Shown here: piece after piece, positions 55,410 through 64,000 of the stretch
Layout of the letters: each line of letters opens with the position of its first letter
Position numbering within the stretch: position 1 is the stretch's first letter
Source: Nostocoides_A vanveenii
Lineage (GTDB): Bacteria > Actinomycetota > Actinomycetes > Actinomycetales > Dermatophilaceae
DNA length: 64,000 nt
Direction of reading: 5' to 3'
Assembly: GCF_039531165.1 (NCBI RefSeq)
Contig: NZ_BAAAPN010000009.1
Coordinates: forward strand, 1 to 64,000
Translations under genes and position numbers: made by a program
Notes under the pieces: generated by a model
Seen by the model: only the letters and a program-made list of their open reading frames with translations
The model's database searches: none
What the model was told of the DNA's origin: nothing

Positions 55410-56227
55410 CGGCTGCCGACGTGGGCAGGTTGCCGGACACCTTCCGGTCGGCCGGCTCCTCCTCCTTCACCGAGTTCGTCGCGACCCACGCCCCCGAGTT
55501 GCTGCCTGCCAGGCGCCCACTGCCACCAGGGTCGATCGATGCGCCGCACGGCACGACGATCGTCGTCCTGACGTATGCCGGCGGCCTGATCATGGCCGGC
55601 GACCGCCGGGCCACGATGGGCAACCTGATCGCCAACCGGGATATGGAGAAGGTCTTTGCGACCGATGAATTCTCGGTTGTCGGTATTGCCGGCACAGCGG
55701 GGCTGGCCATCGAACTGGTCAAGCTCTTCCAGGTGGAGCTGGAGCATTACGAAAAGATCGAGGGCACGCTGATGTCCTTGGAAGGCAAGGCGAATCGCCT
55801 TGCCGCGATGATCCGCGGCAACCTCGGGATGGCGATGCAGGGCCTGGCCGTCGTGCCGATCTTCGGTGGCTTCGACCTGGACACCGTGACCGGGCGGATC
55901 TTCTCCTATGACGTGACCGGCGGGTGCTACGAGGAGCACAACCACCACAGTGTCGGCTCTGGCTCGCCCTTCGCCCGGGGCTCGATGAAGAAGCTCTGGC
56001 ACCCGGACATGGACCAGGCGCAGGCCTTGTCGGTGGCCGTCGAAGCGCTCTATGACGCCGCCGACGACGACTCGGCGACCGGCGGCCCCGATGTGCTGCG
56101 CCGGACCTGGCCGACGGTGGCCATCGTCGACGCCGAAGGCTCCCGCTTCGCCGAGGATGCGTCGGTTGCCGCCGCGGTCGAAGCCGTCCTCGCCGGTCGC
56201 ACCGGCAACCCGGGAGGTGCCCGATGA
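55406..56227 (+). CDS. prcB: 20S proteasome beta subunit
   Basis: Catalytic subunit of the 20S proteasome. A propeptide of about 49 residues precedes the autocatalytic site in DAPHGTTIVVL; Thr50 becomes the N-terminal nucleophile. The catalytic lysine lies in the following strands (GDRRATMGNLIANRDMEKVF split; MAGDRRATM). The product is 273 residues, normal for actinobacteria. Its GTG overlaps the pup stop and its stop overlaps the prcA ATG (ATGA), giving a fully coupled pup-prcB-prcA unit. Confidence 0.97.
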   Translation: MTAADVGRLPDTFRSAGSSSFTEFVATHAPELLPARRPLPPGSIDAPHGTTIVVLTYAGGLIMAGDRRATMGNLIANRDMEKVFATDEFSVVGIAGTAGLAIELVKLFQVELEHYEKIEGTLMSLEGKANRLAAMIRGNLGMAMQGLAVVPIFGGFDLDTVTGRIFSYDVTGGCYEEHNHHSVGSGSPFARGSMKKLWHPDMDQAQALSVAVEALYDAADDDSATGGPDVLRRTWPTVAIVDAEGSRFAEDASVAAAVEAVLAGRTGNPGGAR

Positions 56228-57102
56228 GCCAGCAGCCGTTCTACGTCTCGCCCGAACAGTTGATGAAGGACCGGGCCGATTTCGCGCGCAAGGGCATCGC
56301 CCGCGGCCGCTCGGTGATCGTCCTCGGCTACGACTTGGGCATCGCCTTCGTCGCCGAGAATCGCTCGCGGGCGCTGCACAAGGTCTCCGAGATCTACGAC
56401 CGCATCGGCTTCGCGGCCGTCGGCAAATACAACGAGTTCGAGAATCTGCGCGTGGCCGGCATCCGCTATGCCGACTTGCGCGGCTACTCCTATGACCGCT
56501 CCGATGTCAGTGCGCGAGCGCTGGCCAACGCCTACGCCCAGACCCTCGGCAGCGTCTTCATCCAGGAGAGCAAGCCCTACGAGGTCGAGATCTGTGTCGC
56601 CGAGGTCGGCACCACGCCCGAAGGTGATCAGATCTATCGCCTGACCTATGACGGCTCCGTCGCCGACGAGGTCGGCTGGCTCGCCATGGGCGGGGCCACC
56701 GAGCCGCTCGAAGCCGGCTTGAAGGAGCAGTGGCGACCGGGCATGACCCTCGCTGAGGCGTTGGGCCTGGCGGTGCGCCTACTCGCGATGGACCCGGCGG
56801 GCGGCGAGCCACGCCAACTCGACCAGAGCGGCCTCGAGGTCGCCGTGCTGGATCGCACCCGGCCGCGGCGCACCTTCCGGCGGATCACCGGGCCGCTCCT
56901 GGCCGCCTTGCTCAGCGAGTCCGACCCGACCAGCGATGCGCCCGCCGAGGACGGCGAGCCCGGGCATCGCGACATCCTGCACGATGTGGCCGGCGATCAG
57001 GCGTCGGCGAGCCCACGGCATACGTCCACCAATCCGCAGACGCAGCGGCCGGCGGAACAGGACGCGCAGGAAGGCGCCGGCGACGGCGCCGAGGGCGATT
57101 GA
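56224..57102 (+). CDS. prcA: 20S proteasome alpha subunit
   Basis: Forms the outer gating rings of the 20S core. The 292-residue protein begins PFYVSPEQLMKDRADFARKG with the N-terminal gate segment. It has the alpha-type body (GRSVIVLGYDLGIAFVAENR split, YNEFENLRVAGIRYAD) and no catalytic Thr. The C-terminal tail of about 55 residues is longer and more hydrophilic than the fold needs. It overlaps prcB by 4 bases. pafA follows after 19 bp with a GGGGAGAGG ribosome site. Confidence 0.97.
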   Translation: MSQQPFYVSPEQLMKDRADFARKGIARGRSVIVLGYDLGIAFVAENRSRALHKVSEIYDRIGFAAVGKYNEFENLRVAGIRYADLRGYSYDRSDVSARALANAYAQTLGSVFIQESKPYEVEICVAEVGTTPEGDQIYRLTYDGSVADEVGWLAMGGATEPLEAGLKEQWRPGMTLAEALGLAVRLLAMDPAGGEPRQLDQSGLEVAVLDRTRPRRTFRRITGPLLAALLSESDPTSDAPAEDGEPGHRDILHDVAGDQASASPRHTSTNPQTQRPAEQDAQEGAGDGAEGD

Positions 57103-57121
57103 CGCGGAGCGGGGAGAGGCG

Positions 57122-58507
57122 ATGGAACGGCGCATCTATGGCATCGAGACCGAGTTCGGTATCACCTGCGTGGCCGACGGCCACCGGACGCTGACGCCGG
57201 ACGAGGTCGCCCGTTATCTCTTCCGCAAGGTCGTCTCGTGGGGCCGCAGCTCCAACGTTTTCCTCAGCAATGGTTCCCGGCTCTACCTCGACGTCGGCTC
57301 GCACCCCGAGTACGCCACGGCGGAGTGCGATGACATCACCACGCTGATCGCCCACGACAAGGCGGGGGAGCGGATCCTCGACGACCTGGTCACCGATGCC
57401 ACCGAGCGACTGGCCGAGGATGGGGTCAACGGAGCGATCTATGTCTTCAAGAACAACACCGACTCTGCCGGCAACAGCTATGGCTGCCACGAGAACTATC
57501 TGATCGGCCGGTCGGCGGAGTTCCAGAGCTTCTCCGAGGTGCTGATCCCCTTCCTCGTCAGTCGCCAACTCATCTGCGGCGCCGGGAAGGTCGTGGCCAC
57601 CGCCAAGGGGGCGGCCTATTGCCTCAGCCAGCGGGCCGATCACATCTGGGAAGGCGTCTCGTCGGCGACCACCCGAAGCCGCCCGATCATCAACACCCGT
57701 GACGAGCCGCACGCCGACGCAGAGCGCTATCGCCGCCTGCACGTGATCGTCGGCGACTCCAATATGAGCGAGACGACGACCCTGCTCAAGGTCGGCAGCG
57801 CCGATCTCGTGTTGCGGATGATCGAGGAGGGCGTCGTGCTGCGCGACCTGACCCTCGACAACGCCATCCGCGCCATCCGCGACATCAGCCACGACCTGAC
57901 CGGCCGGCGCACGGTCAAACTCGCCAATGGCCGCGAATTGAGCGCCCTCGAGTTGCAGGGCGAATTCCTCTCCAAGGCAATGGATTTCGCGGATTCGCGA
58001 GGCTACGACGATCCGCAGACCAAGCGCGTGCTGGAGTTGTGGGGACGCACGCTGACTGCGGTCGAGACGGGCGACCATACGCTCATCGATCGGGAGATCG
58101 ACTGGGCGATCAAGCACCGCCTCCTGCTGACGTATGCCGCGAAGAACGACCTGCCGATGGCTCACCCGCGCATCGCGCAACTCGACCTCGCCTACCACGA
58201 CGTCTCGCCCGGCCGCGGCCTGTTCGCCATGCTGCAACGCCGCGGGCTCGCCGAGCGCGTGGTCACCGAGGCTGAGGTGGTGGCGGCGAAGGACTCACCG
58301 CCCCAGACGACCCGGGCCAAGCTGCGGGGCGATTTCATCGCTGCAGCCAAGGAGATGCGCCGGGATTTCACGGTCGACTGGGTGCATCTGAAGCTCAACG
58401 ATCAGGCTCAACGCACGGTCTTGTGCAAGGACCCGTTCCTGGCGAGCGACCCCCGCGTGGAGCGCCTCATCGAGAGCATGCGAGCCACGTCCGCGCCCAA
58501 GCCCTGA
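57122..58507 (+). CDS. pafA: Pup--protein ligase
   Basis: Joins deamidated Pup to substrate lysines with ATP. The 461-residue protein is homologous to Dop: RRIYGIETEFGITCV at the start, YVFKNNTDSAGNSYGCHENYL (split), INTRDEPHADAE, and LHVIVGDSNMSE. The CHENY segment and shorter length separate it from Dop. ATG 57122 is preceded by GGAGAGGCG and follows prcA by 19 bp; an earlier in-frame start would overlap prcA. A hairpin overlaps the stop codon. Confidence 0.97.
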   Translation: MERRIYGIETEFGITCVADGHRTLTPDEVARYLFRKVVSWGRSSNVFLSNGSRLYLDVGSHPEYATAECDDITTLIAHDKAGERILDDLVTDATERLAEDGVNGAIYVFKNNTDSAGNSYGCHENYLIGRSAEFQSFSEVLIPFLVSRQLICGAGKVVATAKGAAYCLSQRADHIWEGVSSATTRSRPIINTRDEPHADAERYRRLHVIVGDSNMSETTTLLKVGSADLVLRMIEEGVVLRDLTLDNAIRAIRDISHDLTGRRTVKLANGRELSALELQGEFLSKAMDFADSRGYDDPQTKRVLELWGRTLTAVETGDHTLIDREIDWAIKHRLLLTYAAKNDLPMAHPRIAQLDLAYHDVSPGRGLFAMLQRRGLAERVVTEAEVVAAKDSPPQTTRAKLRGDFIAAAKEMRRDFTVDWVHLKLNDQAQRTVLCKDPFLASDPRVERLIESMRATSAPKP

Positions 58508-58531
58508 GCGCCGGGAACCGCACGGCGCTCA
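58505..58531 (+). terminator. Hairpin at the pafA stop codon
   Basis: TGAGCGCC (58505-58512), which includes the stop codon, pairs with GGCGCTCA (58524-58531) around an 11-nt loop. It marks the end of the dop-to-pafA cluster; a new promoter box TAGGGT lies near 58545 for the FKBP gene. Confidence 0.55.
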
Positions 58532-58611
58532 CAAACGCTCGGGTTAGGGTGGAGTCGATGCGCCGCTGCGCGCGGCCCGCTTTTCGCTGACCCGACTACC
58601 GAGGTTGACTC

Positions 58612-59625
58612 GTGACTTCTGCTTTTGCCCGTCCCGGGCGTGCCCTGATCGCTGCTGCCGCGGCGACAACCCTCGCGCTGGGCGTCAGCGCGTGTGGCTC
58701 CGACGACGCCACGTCGGGCAATAGCTCGTCGTCGGCCTCGGGGAGCGCCACCGCCTCCGCGGCTCCGGCCGTGACCGACGGCGAGATCGCCGACGTCAAG
58801 GTGACCGGCGGGAGCGAGAAGGAGGCCCCGAAGGTCACCTTCGCCAAGACGCCCTGGGGCGTGGGAGCCTACGCATCCGCCGTGTTGAAGGAGGGTTCGG
58901 GCGACGCGAGCACCGACAAGAATGTCGTCGTCGTGGACTACACCCTGGTCAACGCGACCAGCGGCAAGGTGCTGGACGAGAGCTATTCGACCGCTGCCGG
59001 CGGCTTCAATGTGGGGGATGAGTCTCTCCTGACCGGCTTGCGCAAGGCGCTGACCGGGGTCAAGAAGGGTGAGCGGGTCGTCGTTGCCATTCCGCCGGCC
59101 GATGCCTTCGGCGCCCAGGGCAACGCGCAAGCGGGCATCGGCGCCACCGACACCCTGGTTTTCGCGTTCGATGTCGAGAGTCTGATCACGCCGCTGGCCA
59201 AGGCCGAGGGGACCACGGTGGCCCCGAAGAAGGGCCTGCCTGAGGTCACGTGGAATGACGGCAAGGACGCGGGCTTCGTGATGCCGACGTCCGACCCGCC
59301 GACCAAGCTGGTCATCCAGCCGCTCATCGAAGGCAAGGGCGCGACGGTCAAGAAGGGCCAGACCGCCGTCGTCACCTACACCGGCGCGCTCTGGCGCGAC
59401 GGAAAGGTCTTCGACTCCAGCTTCAAGCACAGCGGAACCTTCAGCTTCCCCGTCGGCGCCGGCAAGGTCATCGCCGGCTGGGACAAGGGCGTCGAGGGCC
59501 AGAAGGTCGGCTCGCGCCTGCTGCTCGTCGTCCCGCCGGACGAAGGCTACGGCTCGGCCGGCTCGGGAGACATCAAGGGCACCGACACGATCGTCTTCGT
59601 CGTCGACATTCTCGCCGCCTACTGA
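58612..59625 (+). CDS. FKBP-type peptidyl-prolyl isomerase lipoprotein, two domains
   Basis: A 337-residue exported protein with lipobox VSAC (Cys at about residue 28) after a hydrophobic signal, then a Ser/Ala linker. Two FKBP domains follow. The first (about 85-195) is degenerate: VVVVDYTLVNATSGKVLDES, FGAQGNAQAGIG. The second (about 240-337) is complete: VVTYTGALWRDGKVFDSSF, GAGKVIAGWDKGVEGQKVGS, YGSAGSGDIKGTDTIVFVVD. It helps fold exported proteins at the membrane surface. A second FKBP gene follows after 34 bp. The pair next to pafA is common in actinobacteria. Confidence 0.92.
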   Translation: MTSAFARPGRALIAAAAATTLALGVSACGSDDATSGNSSSSASGSATASAAPAVTDGEIADVKVTGGSEKEAPKVTFAKTPWGVGAYASAVLKEGSGDASTDKNVVVVDYTLVNATSGKVLDESYSTAAGGFNVGDESLLTGLRKALTGVKKGERVVVAIPPADAFGAQGNAQAGIGATDTLVFAFDVESLITPLAKAEGTTVAPKKGLPEVTWNDGKDAGFVMPTSDPPTKLVIQPLIEGKGATVKKGQTAVVTYTGALWRDGKVFDSSFKHSGTFSFPVGAGKVIAGWDKGVEGQKVGSRLLLVVPPDEGYGSAGSGDIKGTDTIVFVVDILAAY

Positions 59626-59659
59626 CCCCGCGTTTCGTTACCCAAGGAGCAGAGCCCGT

Positions 59660-60046
59660 ATGCCATTCGACCCCAACACCGAGCGCCCGGAGATCGACTT
59701 CCCCGAGGGTGAGGCGCCCGCGGACCTCGTCATCGAGGACATCACCGTCGGCGACGGCGCCGAAGCCAAGGCCGGCTCGACCGTGCGCGCCCACTATGTC
59801 GGCGTCGCCCACTCCACCGGCGAGGAGTTCGACGCCTCGTGGAACCGCGGCGCCCCGCTGGACTTCCGGCTCGGCGTCGGCCAGGTCATCCCCGGCTGGG
59901 ACCAGGGCATTGCGGGCATGAAGGTCGGCGGTCGGCGCAAGCTGACCATTCCCGCCCACCTGGCGTATGGCAACCGCGGCGCCGCCGGCGCGATCAAGCC
60001 CGGCGAGACCTTGATCTTCGTCGTCGACCTGGTCGACGTCCGCTGA
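59660..60046 (+). CDS. FKBP-type peptidyl-prolyl isomerase (cytoplasmic)
   Basis: A 128-residue single FKBP domain with all core residues: VRAHYVGVAHSTGEEFDASW, LDFRLGVGQVIPGWDQGI, LTIPAHLAYGNRGAAGAI, LIFVVDLVDV. No signal peptide, so it acts in the cytoplasm. AAGGAG lies before the ATG, whose CGTATGCC context is one of the recurrent words. It is cotranscribed with the upstream lipoprotein isomerase and followed by the second 22-bp repeat cluster. Confidence 0.94.
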   Translation: MPFDPNTERPEIDFPEGEAPADLVIEDITVGDGAEAKAGSTVRAHYVGVAHSTGEEFDASWNRGAPLDFRLGVGQVIPGWDQGIAGMKVGGRRKLTIPAHLAYGNRGAAGAIKPGETLIFVVDLVDVR

Positions 60047-60054
60047 CGCTTCAC

Positions 60055-60169
60055 GTCGAGTGGCCGGTTCAGGGTCATCGAAAGGCCAGTCCAGCCCTAA
60101 GCTGGCCGAGGCCCGGCCACTCGACGGGGCGGAACCGGCCACTCGACGGGGCTGAACCGGCCACTCGAC
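60055..60169. repeat. Second cluster of the 22-bp GTCGAGTGGCCGGTTC repeat
   Basis: One forward copy starts at 60055, followed by a degenerate copy near 60075. Three inverted copies have cores GGCCACTCGAC at 60115-60125, 60137-60147 and 60159-60169, spaced exactly 22 bp. Forward and inverted copies can form a large stem. It lies between converging genes (FKBP and DUF3866), just as the first cluster at 39427 lies between HAD and metH. Confidence 0.9.
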
Positions 60170-60176
60170 GGGGGGG

Positions 60177-61307
60177 TCAGTTCAGCAGGAGGCGGGCGGC
60201 GTAACGGCCGGCGGCAGCGTTGGCGAGGAAATACTCCCGGTCCGCGTCCAGGCCGCGGCCCATGCTCGACAGCGCGACCGGTGAGGTCGCAAGCGCCTCG
60301 TCCAACCCGTCGACCGGCTCACCCGCCAGGGTGAGCCGGTTGTGCGTTTCCCGGGCGAGGTCGTCGGCCTGGGCGTCGACCAGCTCGCCGAATTCGCCGG
60401 GCAGCCCCGGGACCACCAGCGTCGCCCGCCCCAGCACCAGCCGCCCGTATGCCGTTCGGCTGTGGTGCGAGATGCCGTAGTGCCGTCCGCGGGGGTCGGC
60501 CGCCGACACCCGCAAGGCCCCAAGGCCGCGTCCACCGAGCGTGTGCACGGCGTTCAGGGCCTCGCCGGCGGCGAGCCCGGTGAATCCGAAGGGCGTCCCG
60601 GTGCCGACATTCCCCGGCCCCTGGGTAACGACCGCCAGATCGGCGCCGAGGACATATTTGGCGGCGAGCAGGGCCGAATGCAGGGTGACCGCCTCGTGGC
60701 TGCCGCCGTACGCCTGGCCGACGGTGATCGTCGTGGCCAGCCAGCCGGCTTCGCTCAGCCCGGCAACGGCCATCGAGAAGGCCAGCGGCAAGGCGCCGCC
60801 GTCCGTCATCACATAGACGACCCTCGCCGCCGGGGCCAGCGACCGGACGCCGCACAGGATCGGAGCGAGCGCCGAGTGCAGGTCGGCAACGAGGACCGGG
60901 AAGCCGTCCAGGTCGCCGACTGCAGCCGACCCGCCCAAGAAGGCCTCGTGCGCCGGGCTCTCCTGCTCATCGATCGCCAGCACGAGCTGCTGCTGCGGGG
61001 TGTACCGCGCCTTGACGATATGCCCCGGCCCGGGCGCCGGGTCGGCGGGCCGGGCATCCGGCGCCGCCACGACGAAGGCATAGCCGCCGGTGCCCAACCC
61101 GCGCTCCAACGCCGAGGTGTTGAGCAGCACTCGGTCGCCCACCTCGAGCGAGCCGACGATGTCGGCATAGCCAAGCGCCCGGACGGTGAGCGAATCCGCG
61201 CCGCCCTCGCGCGCGTCGCCCACCGGCTCGACGGCAACGGCATACTCGATCGCCCCGCCCCACGCCCGGCGGCGCTCGCGCACGGTCCCGACTCGCCACT
61301 GCATCAC
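60177..61307 (-). CDS. DUF3866 protein
   Basis: A 376-residue protein of the DUF3866 family: MQWRVGTVRERRRAW start, LTVRALGYADIVGSLEVGDRVLLNT (split), GHIVKARYTPQQQLVLAIDEQ, VVTQGPGNVGTGTPFGFTG, RHYGISHHSRTAYGRLVLG. The function is unknown. GTG 61305-61307 follows TAGCGT by 7 nt; the next codon is ATG and could also be used. It is divergent from pafB, with the shared gap holding both TAGCGT-type boxes. Confidence 0.85.
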   Translation of the reverse strand: MMQWRVGTVRERRRAWGGAIEYAVAVEPVGDAREGGADSLTVRALGYADIVGSLEVGDRVLLNTSALERGLGTGGYAFVVAAPDARPADPAPGPGHIVKARYTPQQQLVLAIDEQESPAHEAFLGGSAAVGDLDGFPVLVADLHSALAPILCGVRSLAPAARVVYVMTDGGALPLAFSMAVAGLSEAGWLATTITVGQAYGGSHEAVTLHSALLAAKYVLGADLAVVTQGPGNVGTGTPFGFTGLAAGEALNAVHTLGGRGLGALRVSAADPRGRHYGISHHSRTAYGRLVLGRATLVVPGLPGEFGELVDAQADDLARETHNRLTLAGEPVDGLDEALATSPVALSSMGRGLDADREYFLANAAAGRYAARLLLN

Positions 61308-61345
61308 GCAGCGAACGCTAGCCGCCTCGGTTAGCGTTGGACGCG

Positions 61346-62338
61346 ATGTCCGCGCCCAATAGTGCCGCCGCCAAGACCGAGCGGCTGATGAACCTCGTCA
61401 TGACGCTGCTCTATACGCGGCGTCCGCTACCGAAGGCCCGGATCCGCGAGATCGTCGAGCAATACCGTCTCGCCCCCAACACCGAGGCCTTCGAGCGGAT
61501 GTTCGAGCGCGACAAAGAGGACCTGCGCGAGCTCGGCATCCCGCTGGTCACCGAGGACATCACCGCCGCCTGGGAGGACGAGCCGGGCTATCGCATCCAC
61601 GAACGCGACTACGCCCTGCCCGATCTACACTTCGAGCCCGACGAACTCGCCGTCCTCGGCCTCGCCGCGCGCGCCTGGTCCCACGCCACGCTCGCGGCTC
61701 CGGCAGCCACCGCGCTTCGCAAGCTGCGGGCCGGCGGCGTCGAACCCGACGGCGACGCCTTCATCGGCGTCGAGCCGCTCGTCGCCACCCGCGAGCCCGC
61801 CTTCGCCCCGCTCCTGGACGCCCTGTTGACGTTGACCCCGGTCTGCTTCGAGTATGCGCGCCCCGGCCACGACGCTCCCGCCACGCGGCGTGTCCACCCC
61901 TGGGGCCTGGCGACGGCCTCGGGCCGCTGGTATCTCACCGGCCACGACCTCGACCGCGACGCCCCCCGCGTCTTCCGCCTCAGCCGGATCGCCGGCGCGG
62001 TCCGCACGGTCGGCGCCTCCGGCTCGTATGCCGTTCCCCCGCACCACAATCCGGCCGCCATGGTGGGCCGTCGGCGGGAGGCGGACACGGCATACGTCGC
62101 TCTTGTGCGGGTGCGTCCGGGCACGGGTCACGCGCTGCGCGCGCGCAGCGACATCGTCGACGATGCTCTCGACTGGACCACGCTTCGCCTGCCGTATGCG
62201 GATCGGTCGGCCACCGCGAGCGAGCTCGCCTCCTACGCTGACGACGTCATCGTCGATCTCCCTGACGACCTGCGGGCGGCGGTCATCGCCAATCTCGCCG
62301 GGGCAGCGGCCGGCTCCGCGCGGGAGGGGGCAGCGTGA
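61346..62338 (+). CDS. pafB: WYL-domain transcription factor PafB
   Basis: One half of the PafBC regulator, which in mycobacteria switches on DNA-damage genes independently of LexA. The 330-residue protein has an N-terminal helix-turn-helix (ERLMNLVMTLLYTRRPLPKARIREIV split) and ERDKEDLRELGIPLV. The WYL domain has RRVHPWGLATASGRWYLTGHD and the C-terminal WCX part. ATG 61346 follows a TAGCGT box by 8 nt (leaderless); a TTG 9 bases upstream is less likely. The stop overlaps the pafC GTG. Confidence 0.94.
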   Translation: MSAPNSAAAKTERLMNLVMTLLYTRRPLPKARIREIVEQYRLAPNTEAFERMFERDKEDLRELGIPLVTEDITAAWEDEPGYRIHERDYALPDLHFEPDELAVLGLAARAWSHATLAAPAATALRKLRAGGVEPDGDAFIGVEPLVATREPAFAPLLDALLTLTPVCFEYARPGHDAPATRRVHPWGLATASGRWYLTGHDLDRDAPRVFRLSRIAGAVRTVGASGSYAVPPHHNPAAMVGRRREADTAYVALVRVRPGTGHALRARSDIVDDALDWTTLRLPYADRSATASELASYADDVIVDLPDDLRAAVIANLAGAAAGSAREGAA

Positions 62339-63366
62339 TCATCGCGGAGAGCGCCAGCGCGCGCGTCCCACGTCTGCTCAGCCTGGTGCCCTGGCTGGTC
62401 AACCGGCAGGGCGTCGACATCGATCAGGCCGCCCGCGAGCTCGGGGTCTCGGTCGCGCAGTTGCAGGCTGATCTCGATCTGCTGTTCATGTGCGGCTACG
62501 GCACGATGACCGATGAGTTGATCGATGTCTCCACCGAGGGCGGCAAGATTTTCATCCGCAACGCCGAGACCATCGCCCGGCCGCTGCGCCTTTCGCGCGC
62601 CGAGGCCCTGACGCTGATGGTCGGCTTGCGAGCACTCGCCGGCGCCGACGGCGTCACCGACGCCCCGGTCGTCGAACGCGCCCTGGCCAAGCTCGAGGCC
62701 GCGGCGGCAAGCATCATGGGGGAGGGCGGCAGGGTCGAGGCGGTCCTCGATGACGCCTCGACGGCCGACACCCGGGCCGTGGTTGCCGATGCCCTCAAGG
62801 CGCACCGCCGCCTCCACCTGCGCTATCACGTCCCCGCGCGGGACGAGAGCACCGAACGCGATGTCGACCCGATGCGCCTGCTGGGCATCGAGGGACACTG
62901 GTATCTCGAAGGCTGGTGCCATCGCGCCAGCGACACCCGGCTCTTCCGGCTCGACCGGATCACCACTATCGAGATCCTCGACGCCGACGGCACGCCACCG
63001 CCGGACGCCCGGACCCGTGACCTGAGTGCGGGCACTTTCGTGGCCTCCGCAGACCACCCGGTCATCACCCTCGACCTCAGCACCGGCTGGGAATGGGTCG
63101 CCGAGTATTATCCGGTCGAATCCGTGGACCTGCCGCAGGAGGACGGCCCGGCCACGCGCCGGGTGACGCTCCGGGCGGGGGAGACCGGCTGGGTGCGCCG
63201 CCTGGCACTGCGCTCCGGTGGCGGTGTGCGGGTCGTCGCCCCGCCCGAACTCGCGCGTGAGGTCAGCGAGGCCGCGGGGCGGGCGCTCGCGGCCTACGGG
63301 CACACGCAGACACCAGTGGGGGAAACCGGCGACGGCACCGCGGCGAATGAGGTGCATGCTCGATGA
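62335..63366 (+). CDS. pafC: WYL-domain transcription factor PafC
   Basis: Partner of PafB. The 343-residue protein begins with a helix-turn-helix (ARVPRLLSLVPWLVNRQGVDIDQAARELGVS split). The WYL module has DVDPMRLLGIEGHWYLEGWCHRASDTRLFRLDR (split) and a WCX end (GETGWVRRLALRSGGGVRVV). GTG 62335 overlaps the pafB stop (GTGA), so both subunits are made in step. Separate PafB and PafC are typical of most actinobacteria; some have a fused form. The next small gene overlaps its stop. Confidence 0.94.
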   Translation: MIIAESASARVPRLLSLVPWLVNRQGVDIDQAARELGVSVAQLQADLDLLFMCGYGTMTDELIDVSTEGGKIFIRNAETIARPLRLSRAEALTLMVGLRALAGADGVTDAPVVERALAKLEAAAASIMGEGGRVEAVLDDASTADTRAVVADALKAHRRLHLRYHVPARDESTERDVDPMRLLGIEGHWYLEGWCHRASDTRLFRLDRITTIEILDADGTPPPDARTRDLSAGTFVASADHPVITLDLSTGWEWVAEYYPVESVDLPQEDGPATRRVTLRAGETGWVRRLALRSGGGVRVVAPPELAREVSEAAGRALAAYGHTQTPVGETGDGTAANEVHAR

Positions 63367-63668
63367 CCTGGTGGGCGTGGCTGCTCGTCTTCGTGGGCAT
63401 CCTGAGCGGTGGTGGCTGGTGGATCTGGAGGCGCGCCCGCGCGACCTGGCGCTCGGCCAAGGCGCTGAGCGTGGCGGCGGGCGACCTCGGCGCGGCCACG
63501 GCCCTCCTGGACTCCGCCGCCGAGCGGCCGCCCCTCGCCCCGGCCCGGCTGGCGGTCTTCGAGCACCCAGAGACGATGTACAGGGAACGCACAGCAACGC
63601 GTGCGACCGTCGAGAATGAACGACGGACTCGGCGCGAAGCGAACCTGCCGCGCTGGGCCCGGCGTTAG
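63363..63668 (+). CDS. Small single-pass membrane protein
   Basis: A 101-residue protein with one membrane helix at residues 3-22 (WWAWLLVFVGILSGGGWWIW) followed by a basic stretch and a helical, Ala-rich soluble part (LSVAAGDLGAATALLDSAAE). The tail is rich in Arg and Glu. No family is recognised; small genes between pafC and tatA are common in actinobacteria. The ATG overlaps the pafC stop (ATGA). Confidence 0.8.
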   Translation: MTWWAWLLVFVGILSGGGWWIWRRARATWRSAKALSVAAGDLGAATALLDSAAERPPLAPARLAVFEHPETMYRERTATRATVENERRTRREANLPRWARR

Positions 63669-63704
63669 ACTCCTACCCAACGTCCGTCATCCGAAAGGCC
63701 CGCC

Positions 63705-63938
63705 ATGCCCAGCCTTGGTGCCCCCGAGCTGATCATCATCGCCCTGGTGGTGATTCTCCTTTTCGGCTGGAAGCGCCTGCCCGACGCGGCCCGTTCGCTC
63801 GGCCGTTCGGCTCGCGTCTTCAAGGCCGAGGTCAACGAGATGAAGGCCGAGGACCAGGCCCGCAAGGACGCTTCGAACCCGCAGGACGGCAACGCGCTGC
63901 GCGACGACAAGAGCCCGCGCACCGACAACCAGTCCTGA
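63705..63938 (+). CDS. tatA: Sec-independent translocase subunit TatA
   Basis: A 77-residue TatA: a short N-terminal helix (APELIIIALVVILLFGWKRLP) with the conserved FG hinge, an amphipathic helix (DAARSLGRSARVFKAEVNEM), and a charged disordered tail. It oligomerises to let folded proteins through the membrane. The order pafB-pafC-small gene-tatA, with tatC expected next, is standard for actinobacteria. The region from 63939 to the window end holds no start that I can support. Confidence 0.95.
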   Translation: MPSLGAPELIIIALVVILLFGWKRLPDAARSLGRSARVFKAEVNEMKAEDQARKDASNPQDGNALRDDKSPRTDNQS

Positions 63939-64000
63939 GCCGGTGGCGCTCCGAGTCCCGGGGCGCTCTTCGCGGGTGAGTCGCAAGGACAACCCGGAGG

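Overview
The window is GC-rich chromosomal DNA from an actinobacterium. The evidence is gene content: a complete Pup-proteasome set (ARC/Mpa ATPase, dop, pup, prcB, prcA, pafA, pafB, pafC), mycothiol ligase mshC, an actinobacterial-type GlgC/GlgA (GlgM-like) pair, TatA, and many actinobacteria-specific conserved families (DUF3090, DUF3866, PAC2, SCO1664-like, DUF3516 helicase). A Micrococcales member of the Dermatophilaceae/Intrasporangiaceae type fits best. That placement is inference; no rRNA gene is present to confirm it.

Layout. 1-0.5 kb: the 5' part of an IS1380-family transposase running off the left edge. 0.6-8.7 kb: a secreted beta-propeller protein, the cyanophycin pair cphB-cphA, serB, and divergent glgC/glgA, a carbon and nitrogen storage block. 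8.8-14.6 kb: a long-form argA, an ABC ATPase, NfeD plus SPFH, a TSUP permease and a SpoU methyltransferase. 14.6-18.05 kb: an AT-richer accessory island with a small secreted protein, an ABC ATPase and two membrane proteins as one overlapping operon; the secreted gene is frameshifted at a G tract. 18.0-27 kb: HipA-like/DUF3037 pair, a frameshifted VOC gene, SRPBCC protein, ligB, YihY, tRNA-Leu(GAG), DUF389, a frameshifted pirin and an SPFH/ribbon-helix-helix operon. 27-43 kb: DUF3516 helicase, ligC, lipoprotein, M20 peptidase, uppP, the phosphatase-DUF3090-SCO1664-mshC run, PAC2, a HAD phosphatase and metH. 43-63.9 kb: M50 protease, TrmI, ARC; then a 6-kb accessory insert (propeller protein, frameshifted carbohydrate-binding-like gene, LigD-type polymerase, a 68-bp composite palindrome, a gene remnant, a second prs, esterase, regulator/VWA pair); then dop-pup-prcB-prcA-pafA, two FKBP isomerases, DUF3866, pafB-pafC and tatA.

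How the genes work together. ARC unfolds pupylated proteins and feeds the PrcBA proteasome. Dop deamidates Pup-GGQ and removes Pup, and PafA ligates it. PafBC is the WYL transcription factor pair linked to DNA damage. ligB, ligC and the LigD-type polymerase supply accessory DNA repair.

Sequence-level signals. (i) The 9-mer CGGCATACG occurs at least 34 times by hand count on both strands, in several reading frames and between genes, and is absent from the 14-18 kb island. (ii) At least 17 genes have a TANNNT box ending 4-8 nt (usually 6) before the start codon, pointing to widespread leaderless transcription. (iii) All clear frameshifts fall in four accessory genes; the core genes read through intact.
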